41,981 bases of DNA from a virus: IMG/VR virus record IMGVR_UViG_3300048924_000587, positions 1 through 41,981 of that record. One strand, 5' to 3'. Numbering within the stretch: the first letter of the stretch is position 1; every line of letters begins with the position of its first letter. Shown in pieces: positions 7,414 to 13,490 of this stretch. A program made the translations under genes and the position numbers. The notes beneath the pieces are model-generated. The model saw only the letters and a list, made by a program, of their open reading frames with translations. It was not told the DNA's origin and made no database searches.

Positions 7414-7653
7414 TCAGGCCGCCTTAGTGATCGCGAACGGCGGAAGGTCTCCACCGTCGTGCTGGGCAAAGATCGTGAGCATCTGGCTAGCCCTCTCGAA
7501 GTCACCGCGACGGATGGCGCCGGCAACCTCTGACCAGGTCTTCGGCCTGTTGATCGGCACCTTCCGCTCGAGGCCCAAGCCTCGAAGGTCGTCGTCGGTC
7601 ATGGCGCCGAGGATGTCCTCGCGATCTACTTCCACCTCAACGGTCACGTACAT
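7414..7653 (-). CDS. Hypothetical early phage protein
   Basis: A 79-residue protein from the ATG at 7653, beginning MYVTVEVEVDREDILGAM. This is a small alpha/beta protein with a helical C-terminal half (TWSEVAGAIRRGDFERASQML). Similar short proteins accompany SSB genes in temperate phages, but I cannot assign a role. The G-rich sequence upstream of the ATG supports the start. Confidence 0.6.
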   Translation of the reverse strand: MYVTVEVEVDREDILGAMTDDDLRGLGLERKVPINRPKTWSEVAGAIRRGDFERASQMLTIFAQHDGGDLPPFAITKAA

Positions 7654-7687
7654 GGAAATTCCTTTGCCGGCCGAAGCCGGCTCGTTG

Positions 7688-8203
7688 CTAAAAGGGAATC
7701 GTGTCGTCGTCAAAGCCATCGTCTGCCGGTGCGGCGGACTGGGGCGGCTTGTCGTGGGTGCGCTGGGCAAAGTCACGTTGCGCACGGCCCTTGCCGGTGC
7801 CACCGTTGGAGCGCTCACCGCCGCCGTAGCGCGACTCGCCGTAACGGTCTGACGGACGGTCCGAGGGCTGGCCGCCGAGCATCTGCATCTCGTTGCCGAT
7901 GATGTCGGTCGAGTAGCGCTCGATGCCGTCTTTGTCGGTGTACTTATCGGTGCGCAGCGATCCTTCGATGTAGACCTGGCGACCTTTCTTCAGGTACTCG
8001 CCTGCGATCTCGGCCAGCTTCCCGAAGAGCTTCACGCGGTGCCACTCAGTGCGCTCCTGCTTCTCGCCGGAGTGCTTGTCGGTCCAGGCTTCGGAGGTCG
8101 CGATGCGCAGCGACGTGATGGCCGTGCCGCTGCCCGTGTAGCGTGTCTCCGGATCTGCGCCGAGGTTGCCGACGATGATCACTTTGTTGATGCCGCGAGC
8201 CAT
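7688..8203 (-). CDS. ssb: Single-stranded DNA-binding protein
   Basis: A 171-residue SSB. The OB fold spans residues 1-108, with the typical opening [33 protein letters not shown] and [15 protein letters not shown] Gly/Arg/Ser-rich linker and the acidic tip DDDTIPF follow; this tip is the docking site for replication and repair partners. Length is typical of bacterial-type SSBs. It sits in the leftward early operon and its ATG overlaps the stop of the preceding gene (TAATG). It should support phage DNA replication and recombination. Confidence 0.97.
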   Translation of the reverse strand: MARGINKVIIVGNLGADPETRYTGSGTAITSLRIATSEAWTDKHSGEKQERTEWHRVKLFGKLAEIAGEYLKKGRQVYIEGSLRTDKYTDKDGIERYSTDIIGNEMQMLGGQPSDRPSDRYGESRYGGGERSNGGTGKGRAQRDFAQRTHDKPPQSAAPADDGFDDDTIPF

Positions 8204-8412
8204 TACGCGGGCTCGGCTTCGGGCGTGGTGGCGGTCTCGACGTCGACGCCGGCATGGATGGCGAGCACGAGCTCGTCCTGACCAGCTACCTCGACGGTGT
8301 ACTCGTCCAACGCGACGTGCCGAAGGGCCTGCGGCTGTGAGGTAGCGCGCACAAGGCGCGGCTTCGAGTCATCGCGCTTGACGATGTAGATGCGTGTCGG
8401 GGTCTTGCTCAT
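8203..8412 (-). CDS. Small hypothetical protein upstream of ssb
   Basis: A 69-residue protein beginning [15 protein letters not shown], predicted as a small alpha/beta fold with a low-complexity acidic end (ATTPEAEPA). Proteins of this type commonly precede SSB or other early genes in phages of Xanthomonadales, with unknown function. The stop overlaps the ssb start (TAATG). Confidence 0.65.
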   Translation of the reverse strand: MSKTPTRIYIVKRDDSKPRLVRATSQPQALRHVALDEYTVEVAGQDELVLAIHAGVDVETATTPEAEPA

Positions 8413-8473
8413 GGTGCTAATTCCTTTGCCGAGTCACCCCGGCGTGGCGTTAAGGCGTGACGAACGATGGGCT

Positions 8474-8605
8474 TCAGCGGTGCGGCAGGACCGCGAGCGC
8501 GATGGGAAGCAGGAGGGCAGGGAGGACGAAGAGCAGCACCGCCGTCCTCTCGTCGCAGGGCGCGGACATCCACCACGCGATGGCTTTCTGGATGCGCGCT
8601 TCCAT
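8474..8605 (-). CDS. Second 43-residue membrane peptide
   Basis: The gene starts at an ATG overlapping the stop of the upstream gene (TGATG) and ends about 60 bases before the next gene. The peptide opens MEARIQKAIAWWMS, then has a hydrophobic helix (VLLFVLPALLLPIALAVL) and ends with PHR. A single inner-membrane helix is expected. It has the same length and the same coupling type as the peptide at 3901-4032, but the sequences are not obviously homologous. Confidence 0.55.
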   Translation of the reverse strand: MEARIQKAIAWWMSAPCDERTAVLLFVLPALLLPIALAVLPHR

Positions 8606-8967
8606 CACGGCTTCGCCTTGCAGGGCACGTCGGTCACCATGACCACCGGTGCTCCCTGGGCGCCGTACGATCCGATCTGCCGCGTCTTGTAGCCGCGCAC
8701 GCAGTGGTCGCCGTTATCGGGCAGGGTGAGCGTCGAGGTCGGATGACCGCCGGGCTTGAATGCGCCGCAGGCAGCCAGGCCGAAGATCGCGAGACCGAGC
8801 ATGAGCGCGACGGTGATCACGGCGCCGTTGTCACCCGCGCGCTGAAGCGTCGGGGTCGACGAGCTGGCATGACGAAGCTGCTCGGCCGCGCGAACTTCGT
8901 CGTCACCCGCGTGCTTGATGGCCATGTAGCGCCGCGCGTTGCGCTGGCGGATGTTGAGGATGCTCAT
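8605..8967 (-). CDS. Single-pass membrane protein of the early operon
   Basis: A 120-residue protein with a charged N-terminal region, one internal hydrophobic segment (about residues 50-68, VITVALMLGLAIFGLAACG) and a C-terminal tail of about 50 residues with two cysteines. The segment ends in AACG, which resembles a lipobox, but its internal position makes a transmembrane helix more likely. It overlaps the preceding gene by 4 bases. Function unknown. Confidence 0.6.
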   Translation of the reverse strand: MSILNIRQRNARRYMAIKHAGDDEVRAAEQLRHASSSTPTLQRAGDNGAVITVALMLGLAIFGLAACGAFKPGGHPTSTLTLPDNGDHCVRGYKTRQIGSYGAQGAPVVMVTDVPCKAKP

Positions 8968-9215
8968 GCCGCCACCTGCTTCGCGTCACGCGCCATGCCC
9001 AGATAATGCGTCGCGGCACGCTCGCGGGCGCTGTCGATCAGGGCGTTATGGGCAGAGGCGAGGGCCTTAAACGCGTCCTTCGCATGGAAGGCGGCATCGG
9101 ACGGCGCCGAGATATCCGACTCGATGTCGGCGATCAGGTCGTTGACGACCTTGACCAGGGCGCCCGTCCGGTCGGCGAGCTGCTGGTGGTTCGAATTGAG
9201 TGCGTTGGTGCCCAT
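8964..9215 (-). CDS. First gene of the leftward early operon, unknown function
   Basis: An 83-residue acidic helical protein. The ATG has AGGGAGAGG at good spacing and lies about 30 bases downstream of the predicted start site of the left promoter. It is therefore the first product made on induction, the position of N in lambda, but it lacks the Arg-rich N-terminal motif of N proteins. No domain recognised. Confidence 0.65.
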   Translation of the reverse strand: MGTNALNSNHQQLADRTGALVKVVNDLIADIESDISAPSDAAFHAKDAFKALASAHNALIDSARERAATHYLGMARDAKQVAA

Positions 9216-9251
9216 CGTCCTCTCCCTTCGCCGGTTGGTGGCGTGGAAAAG

Positions 9252-9281
9252 AGATTACGGCATTCCGTAATTACATGTCAA
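9252..9281 (-). promoter_or_regulatory. Left early promoter (PL-like)
   Basis: On the minus strand the sequence reads TTGACA (9281-9276), 18 bases, then TAATCT (9257-9252). The same hexamers at the same spacing occur at the right promoter. Two repressor operators cover the -35 and -10 regions, so repressor binding would block polymerase. It would drive the whole block from 9215 to 1. Confidence 0.8.
9254..9271. promoter_or_regulatory. Repressor operator OL1
   Basis: An 18-bp near-perfect palindrome, ATTACGG-N4-CCGTAAT, lying over the -10 region of the left promoter. The right-hand operator at 11334-11351 has the same two half-sites. It is the expected binding site of the CI-like repressor encoded at 10578-11285. 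Confidence 0.8.
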
Positions 9282-9295
9282 CGGTATTCCGTAAC
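9278..9295. promoter_or_regulatory. Repressor operator OL2
   Basis: A second, less perfect copy of the palindrome (CAACGG-N4-CCGTAA core), overlapping the -35 hexamer of the left promoter. Its centre lies 24 bp from OL1, the same spacing as between OR1 and OR2, which suggests cooperative binding of two dimers. Confidence 0.7.
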
Positions 9296-9340
9296 TTTTC
9301 TGCGGCATCGTATCGGCAAGGATCTTCAGGGGGATGGATG

Positions 9341-9997
9341 ATGTTCAAGACAGACGATGGCGCCACGGCAGCTATTACGCGCAGCTGGCGAATGGACCGC
9401 TCAACGAACGAGTTGGTTGGGATATGCCGCGGCATCCTCGCAGATGGCGAGGTGAACCTGACCGAGGCTAAATTCCTCTTGGGCTGGCTCGAGAGGCATG
9501 CCGAGTTCGGCAGCCAGTTTCCTTATAGCGTGCTGTATCCACGTGTTGCTGAGGCTCTTCAAGATGGTGTCCTGGACCTCGACGAGGAGCGGGATCTGCT
9601 TGAGGCTCTTACGGCGACGGTAGGAGGCGAAGTCGCCCATCCTACCGGCGCAAACAGCCTAAGCACCGAGTTGCCATACGACGAGCCGCTGCCCACGATT
9701 CTTCATTCGGCGAGCGTCTTCGTCGTCACCGGTACTTTCAGTTATGGGAAGCGGCGCGCGGTGACTGAAGCGATAGAATCGCGCATGGGCGTGATTCGGA
9801 GCGCGGTGAGCAAGTCCACCGACTACGTTATTGTTGGTGAGGTGGGTTCGCGCGACTGGTTACACTCGTCCTTCGGGCGAAAGATCCAGGAGGCGGTGGA
9901 CTTCAGGAGCCAGGGCGCCATGATTTCTATTGTGCCTGAGAGACACTGGGCCTCGTCACTGAAGCCGTTGATCCAGGACTCACCACTCGAGTATTGA
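9341..9997 (+). CDS. BRCT-domain protein with TerB-like N-terminal region
   Basis: A 218-residue protein. The start is one of two consecutive ATG codons (9338 or 9341); AGGGGG favours the second. The N-terminal half has two repeats of the type ADGEVNLTEAKFLLGWLE and QDGVLDLDEERDLLEAL, resembling TerB-like acidic helical domains. The C-terminal half (about 110-205) is a BRCT fold: VFVVTGTFSYGKRRAVTEAIE, then VSKSTDYVIVGEVGS. BRCT modules bind DNA ends or partner proteins. The gene diverges from the left operon across the operators, so the repressor may also affect it. Its role in the phage is unknown. Confidence 0.8.
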   Translation: MFKTDDGATAAITRSWRMDRSTNELVGICRGILADGEVNLTEAKFLLGWLERHAEFGSQFPYSVLYPRVAEALQDGVLDLDEERDLLEALTATVGGEVAHPTGANSLSTELPYDEPLPTILHSASVFVVTGTFSYGKRRAVTEAIESRMGVIRSAVSKSTDYVIVGEVGSRDWLHSSFGRKIQEAVDFRSQGAMISIVPERHWASSLKPLIQDSPLEY

Positions 9998-10049
9998 ATG
10001 GCAACGAGAGCGAGAGGCCTGCCAATTGGCCGGACTCCGCCGTCAAGCC

Positions 10050-10481
10050 TTACAGGGTGGTAGGAGTGATCTCGACGCCTGAATTCGGATTAATCGTGAT
10101 CCTGAAACGCTTCTCGTCATGCGGCTTCAGCATGGCGGGGGCTTCACGCCGGTCTATACCCTCTCGGTATCCGCACATGCCGGACCCTGTATTCCACGTG
10201 CCAATAATGTGCTCGCCGGCGGGTACGTGGAATGTGGCACGTTCGCCGGTCGCGAGCTTGGCAATGACCTGTCCGTCCAGAAATACCGCGCCAAGACAGC
10301 CGCTTCCACTGAAGCCTACGTCGCGGGTGACTATGATTGTCGCATCGCCATCGGCGTCGGACTGGAAGCCCAGAAGGCGATCGGCCGTCGGTACGCGGAG
10401 CTGATCAGGGCGAGGTGGCTTTGTAGCGCACCCAGTGATGAGAAGCATAGAGCAGGCGGCAAAGAGCCGGGCGTGACGCAT
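10050..10481 (-). CDS. Lipoprotein downstream of the repressor
   Basis: A 143-residue protein with a lipoprotein signal peptide (MRHARLFAACSMLLITGC, lipobox LITG-C18). The mature part is beta-rich with GAVFLDGQVIAKLATGE and FHVPAGEHIIGTW, the pattern seen in DUF2846-like periplasmic lipoproteins. It reads in the same direction as the repressor, about 96 bases behind it, so it is probably expressed in the lysogen. This makes it a candidate lysogenic conversion or exclusion factor. The family match is tentative. Confidence 0.75.
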   Translation of the reverse strand: MRHARLFAACSMLLITGCATKPPRPDQLRVPTADRLLGFQSDADGDATIIVTRDVGFSGSGCLGAVFLDGQVIAKLATGERATFHVPAGEHIIGTWNTGSGMCGYREGIDRREAPAMLKPHDEKRFRITINPNSGVEITPTTL

Positions 10482-10557
10482 TCCATTCCCCTGTGTTTCG
10501 TTGTGCTCAATTCGGTGAGTCGAACGTGTGATTTTCCGACAACAACAGCGACCGGTC

Positions 10558-10575
10558 TGTAGGTATTCGCCTACA
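10558..10575 (-). other. Hairpin just after the repressor stop codon
   Basis: The perfect inverted repeat TGTAGG-N6-CCTACA starts two bases after the repressor TAG on the minus strand. There is no T-run behind it, so it is not a classical terminator. It could be a weak attenuator or a protective 3-prime structure between the repressor and the lipoprotein gene. Confidence 0.35.
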
Positions 10576-10577
10576 AG

Positions 10578-11285
10578 CTAGAACTCCTGCAGGGTCCAAG
10601 CCGCCAGGGCACGGCCGCCAATCTCGATGTCGTCGATGGGGGCATCGATCGCGGGATAGTCTGGATTCTTGCTCAGGATGCGCAGGGTATTGCGGCCAAC
10701 GAACTGGAGTCGCTTTACGAGCACGCGGCCTTCCCAGCGGAAGCAATAGGCCGAGTCTTGGTCGAAGCTCTTCACCCGCGTGTCGAGGAAGATCAGGTCC
10801 CCGTCGTTGAACTGGCCTTTCATGCTGTCGCCGCGGCCGGTCATCACTCGAATAACCTCGGGTGGCACGCCGGGGAACTTGCGCTCAACCCAGTCCCTGG
10901 AAACCCGGAGGCTTGTGACGACCTCCGGATAGTCACCTACATAATCTCCTTTCCCCATGCCCGCGAATCCCTCCAAGAGTGGGAAGCGAACATAGCCCTC
11001 GTCGGTCTCAAATCTCGCTACTCCATGAGACGTGTAGCCGTCATCGACACCGACACTTTGGTTTGCAAGCGCTTCCATGGCGCCACGTCCGGTCTCCAGC
11101 CATTCGACCCGAACGCCGAGGCGTCGTGCGATGCGGTGCAGGGCGGTCGTGTTCTCCTGGTAGCCGTTTTCAATATCGGCCAGCGTCGAGTAGGCGATGC
11201 CGACCGCAGCGGCCAGGTCCTTCCGGGATACCTTGCCCGCCGGTCCGTCGGTGCGCGCCTGTTTAATTCGATCGCCGATTGTCAT
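10578..11285 (-). CDS. CI-like repressor with S24 peptidase domain
   Basis: A 235-residue lysogeny repressor. An HTH_3 DNA-binding domain occupies about residues 1-65 (RKDLAAAVGIAYSTLADIENG). A LexA/UmuD-type S24 domain follows with the Ala-Gly cleavage site at 108-109 (GFAGMGKG), catalytic S154 in GDSMKGQFNDGD and K191 in VLVKRL. It should hold both early promoters off and be cleaved by itself after RecA activation. The start at 11285 is chosen because GGGGG lies upstream and the domain begins there. It faces the Cro-like gene across three operators. Confidence 0.94.
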   Translation of the reverse strand: MTIGDRIKQARTDGPAGKVSRKDLAAAVGIAYSTLADIENGYQENTTALHRIARRLGVRVEWLETGRGAMEALANQSVGVDDGYTSHGVARFETDEGYVRFPLLEGFAGMGKGDYVGDYPEVVTSLRVSRDWVERKFPGVPPEVIRVMTGRGDSMKGQFNDGDLIFLDTRVKSFDQDSAYCFRWEGRVLVKRLQFVGRNTLRILSKNPDYPAIDAPIDDIEIGGRALAAWTLQEF

Positions 11286-11296
11286 ATGCCCCCATT

Positions 11297-11314
11297 GCAA
11301 CGGAACTCCGTTAC
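11297..11314. promoter_or_regulatory. Repressor operator OR3
   Basis: A copy of the palindrome (CAACGG-N4-CCGTTA core) closest to the repressor start codon. It overlaps OR2 by five bases, so occupancy of the two is probably exclusive. By analogy with lambda OR3 it could mediate autoregulation of the repressor; no convincing repressor promoter hexamers were found. Confidence 0.6.
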
Positions 11315-11327
11315 GGGATGCCGTTGA
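11310..11327. promoter_or_regulatory. Repressor operator OR2
   Basis: A copy of the palindrome (TTACGG-N4-CCGTTG core) overlapping the -35 hexamer of the right promoter. Its centre is 24 bp from OR1, exactly the OL1-OL2 spacing. Confidence 0.7.
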
Positions 11328-11353
11328 CACCGTATTACGGAATACCGTAATCT
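11324..11353 (+). promoter_or_regulatory. Right early promoter (PR-like)
   Basis: TTGACA (11324-11329), 18 bases, TAATCT (11348-11353). The hexamers and the spacing are identical to the left promoter. The -10 ends only six bases before the ATG of the Cro-like gene, so the transcript should begin at or within a base or two of the start codon. OR1 and OR2 cover the promoter. Confidence 0.82.
11334..11351. promoter_or_regulatory. Repressor operator OR1
   Basis: The best copy of the palindrome, ATTACGG-N4-CCGTAAT, lying over the -10 region of the right promoter. It corresponds to OL1 on the other side. Confidence 0.8.
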
Positions 11354-11359
11354 GACTCA

Positions 11360-11641
11360 ATGCAGACATGGGCAACCCGGATCAGCGACCTGACCTCCCG
11401 CGGCATGACGTATGCCGAGATCGGAGAGCGGATTGGATTGGCACCGTCGACGGTTGGCGACCTTGCCTCGGGCAGGAGCAAGTCTCCTCGCGGCGAGGCA
11501 GCCATCAGGCTCAATGACCTCCATCGCGAACGCGCTGGCAACCCGAAACAGGCCGCGCGCGAACGACACCGACCCACGGCCGCCTCGGCAGGGGCGACGG
11601 CCGAAGCAGCTGAAGTTGTTCTGACCCGGAAGGCCAGCTGA
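11360..11641 (+). CDS. Cro-like HTH protein, probably translated from a leaderless mRNA
   Basis: A 93-residue protein with an N-terminal helix-turn-helix (residues 6-35: ISDLTSRGMTYAEIGERIG then APSTVGDLASGRS) and a basic, Ala-rich tail. The position, opposite the repressor and under the right promoter, is that of Cro. No Shine-Dalgarno sequence is present, and the ATG falls at the predicted transcription start, so leaderless translation is likely. The fold is closer to short XRE/resolvase-like HTH units than to classical Cro, so the name is by position. Confidence 0.75.
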   Translation: MQTWATRISDLTSRGMTYAEIGERIGLAPSTVGDLASGRSKSPRGEAAIRLNDLHRERAGNPKQAARERHRPTAASAGATAEAAEVVLTRKAS

Positions 11642-11821
11642 CGTGGGCGCCGACGCGCTCGTGCTGCTGGCCTTCGCTTTGTGCGCGCTCTGGCCCACGA
11701 GGAAGCGGGCAGGGCGCTGACGCTCCACCGCTTCGACGTTCCCTGATTCCCCTGTCGTGATCTCCATGGTGACGACTCTACCAACCGGGCCCACGCGGCT
11801 CACCATTTGAGATTGACCCGC

Positions 11822-12277
11822 ATGAATGTCCTCGATGCAGCCCAGGCAACCGTAAAGGCTTACCCCGGCGGTGCGGAATCGCTGGCGCCGCGGCTCGACA
11901 TGTCCGGTGCTCTGCTGCGCGGCAAGGTGAACCCGACCTACGACCGGAACCACCTGACGCTGGCTGAAGCCGATCTTCTGATGACCGTCACCGGTGACCA
12001 TCGCATCCTCCACGCGCTGGCGCACTCGCACGGATACGTCTTGCAGCGGTTCGATGACCTCGAAGCCGAGCGCGCCGATGCGCAGCACCGCGTGGACGAG
12101 CTCGTCCTGCAGCTGATGCGAGCAACGGGCACCTTCGCAGGCACGATTGCCGAAGCCCGAGAGGACGGCGTGATCACCCACAATGAGGCGAAGGACGCTT
12201 CGAACGCGGGCATGGACGTGCAGAAGACCGTCGTCGACCTGGTTGCCGCGATCCAGAACCAGGTGAGGCTCGGCTGA
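11822..12277 (+). CDS. CII-like regulator, phage CP76 family
   Basis: A 151-residue protein with the family pattern NVLDAAQATVKAYPGGAESLAPRL, then LRGKVNP and LTLAEADLLMTVTGDHRILHALA. These are the helices of the phage regulatory protein family called CII/CP76. Members are DNA-binding regulators of the lysis-lysogeny decision or early transcription. The C-terminal part is a helical region (about 80-150). The ATG at 11822 is preferred to an upstream in-frame codon because the conserved region begins there; the ribosome-binding sequence is weak. Confidence 0.82.
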   Translation: MNVLDAAQATVKAYPGGAESLAPRLDMSGALLRGKVNPTYDRNHLTLAEADLLMTVTGDHRILHALAHSHGYVLQRFDDLEAERADAQHRVDELVLQLMRATGTFAGTIAEAREDGVITHNEAKDASNAGMDVQKTVVDLVAAIQNQVRLG

Positions 12278-12459
12278 TGGATGCATCCCCGAAACCAAGG
12301 GGGCAAGTGGCAGGGTTTCGCGGCGGCACGACGCCGGCTGTCACTGACCATAGAGGCCGGCATCTTCAAGGCTCGCCAACGATGAAACCTCGCTTCAATC
12401 CCATCGAGTGGACCATCTGGTTCCGCTCGATGATCGCGCTGAAACACTTCTCCCGATGA
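12277..12459 (+). CDS. Small hypothetical protein
   Basis: A 60-residue basic protein whose ATG overlaps the stop of the CII-like gene (TGATG) and whose stop overlaps the next ATG (ATGA). The N-terminal part is low-complexity. The C-terminal part (MKPRFNPIEWTIWFRSMIALKHFSR region) is more protein-like and could be the true product from an internal ATG at 12381. Not recognised. Confidence 0.45.
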   Translation: MDASPKPRGQVAGFRGGTTPAVTDHRGRHLQGSPTMKPRFNPIEWTIWFRSMIALKHFSR

Positions 12460-12686
12460 AGCGCTTGTCGTCCCCTGGCTTCCACCACGCGCGTGCCGTC
12501 GTGCCTGTCGTGCTGGCGCATGGGCCGACAGCTGAGCAGCTCGTCGCTGCCGAAATGTATCTCGCCTCGCTGGCCCCTTCGCCGCAGGTTTCGTTGTTCA
12601 ACACCGCGCCGCCCACCCGGGAGTCATGCCCCGTGGTCGTGCCCAGCCTACAGGCCGGGCGGCGCGGTCCTTTCGTAGGACGGTAG
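12456..12686 (+). CDS. Small hypothetical protein
   Basis: A 76-residue protein translated from an ATG overlapping the previous stop. It contains a helix (TAEQLVAAEMYLASLA) and a proline-rich end. Function unknown. It stops 6 bases before the replication gene and lies in the rightward early transcript. Confidence 0.5.
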   Translation: MKRLSSPGFHHARAVVPVVLAHGPTAEQLVAAEMYLASLAPSPQVSLFNTAPPTRESCPVVVPSLQAGRRGPFVGR

Positions 12687-12692
12687 GAACAC

Positions 12693-13490
12693 ATGGCAAC
12701 TGAACACTGGTATCGCTGGCACCACGGCACCGTCACAGATCCGAAGTGGCTGACCGTTGCGTCACGTGCAAAAACATCACTGTCACGCAATGTCACGGTT
12801 GGTCACGTCGTGTCCGTTTGGTGCGCGATGATGGAGAACGCGTCACAGGCAAATCCGCGTGGTGTGCTCCTCAACTGGTCTGACGAGGACATCGGCGCCG
12901 CCCTGGGTATGCCCGAAGACGAGGTGTGCGCCATCCGTGCCGCTATGCAGGGAAAGACGCTCGACGGCGACGTACTGACGTCGTGGAATCGTAGGCAGCC
13001 CAAGGCCGAGGACCGTACTGCAGCTGACCGAAAGCGTGCTCAGCGAGAGCGTGATAAGTCCCATGACGTCACGGCTCACAACATCGAGTCACGCAATGTC
13101 ACGGGCGGTCACGACAGAGGAGAGGAGAGGAGAGTAGAAGAGAAGAAGCAAGAGCAGATGCCGCCAACTTCGTCGGCGCACACTGCACTTTCTCTCGTTT
13201 CCGATCCAGCTCCCGGCGAAAAGGCTCCCAGGCGCAACGGCACACGCCTTCCGGCAGACTGGAAGCCGACGCCTGAGCTGATCGCTGCGGCCCGCGCCGA
13301 ACGCCCCGACATCGACCTTCGCGTGGAGACGGCCAAGTTCCGTGACCACTGGCACGCCAAGGCCGGAAGGGACGCCGCGAAGCTCGACTGGGACGCCACC
13401 TACCGGAACTGGATCCGCAACGCTCGCGGCCCGGCAGGCTTTGGTGGGCGCGTTGAGCCAGCGCGCAATCGCCAGGAGCTCCGCCGATGA
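12693..13490 (+). CDS. Replication initiator / helicase loader, O-like
   Basis: A 265-residue protein starting MATEHWYRWHHGTVTDPKW. The N-terminal domain resembles phage replication proteins of the DUF1376/O type (VSVWCAMMENAS, then NWSDEDIGAALGM, a winged-helix-like region). A charged linker (DRKRAQRERD onwards) leads to a C-terminal DnaT-like motif (LDWDATYRNWIRNARG). Such proteins bind the phage origin and recruit the helicase, whose gene follows with an ATGA overlap. The gene itself contains two arrays of GTCACG repeats, so the origin is probably inside it, as in lambda. Confidence 0.82.
   Translation: MATEHWYRWHHGTVTDPKWLTVASRAKTSLSRNVTVGHVVSVWCAMMENASQANPRGVLLNWSDEDIGAALGMPEDEVCAIRAAMQGKTLDGDVLTSWNRRQPKAEDRTAADRKRAQRERDKSHDVTAHNIESRNVTGGHDRGEERRVEEKKQEQMPPTSSAHTALSLVSDPAPGEKAPRRNGTRLPADWKPTPELIAAARAERPDIDLRVETAKFRDHWHAKAGRDAAKLDWDATYRNWIRNARGPAGFGGRVEPARNRQELRR
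12761..12807 (+). repeat. Iteron array 1 inside the O-like gene
   Basis: GTCACG occurs at 12761, 12782, 12792 and 12802. The last three are spaced exactly 10 bp. The block from 12782 is nearly identical to that from 13088. Repeats in helical phase within a replication initiator gene are the usual form of a lambda-type origin. Confidence 0.65.
13068..13113 (+). repeat. Iteron array 2 inside the O-like gene
   Basis: GTCACG occurs at 13068, 13088, 13098 and 13108, all in a 10-bp register. The 26-bp core differs from array 1 at only two interior positions, and at the protein level both arrays encode SRNVTxGH. The first copy lies in the palindrome TGACGTCA. Confidence 0.65.
13112..13158 (+). other. 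Purine-rich tract next to the iterons, possible unwinding element
   Basis: About 46 bases of nearly pure A and G follow array 2 directly, built of GAGGA and GAAGA units. In lambda-type origins the iterons are flanked by an easily melted region. An AG tract of this kind could serve that role or form a triplex. It encodes the charged linker RGEERRVEEKKQEQ, so protein constraint is an alternative cause. Confidence 0.4.

Noticed and set aside
11285-11340. Repressor maintenance promoter (PRM) on the minus strand.
   Set aside because: It must exist, but no hexamer pair with acceptable match and spacing was seen, so it is not listed as a feature.
11643-11720. Possible 25-residue hydrophobic peptide (GTG start) behind the Cro-like gene.
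   Set aside because: Hydrophobic pattern ADALVLLAFALCALW is suggestive, but there is no ribosome-binding site and the frame is too short to judge.
11357-12298. 313-residue minus-strand frame opposite the Cro-like and CII-like genes.
   Set aside because: It is a mirror of the plus-strand coding frames. The CII-like gene has family motifs, while this frame has none and would cross the right promoter region.
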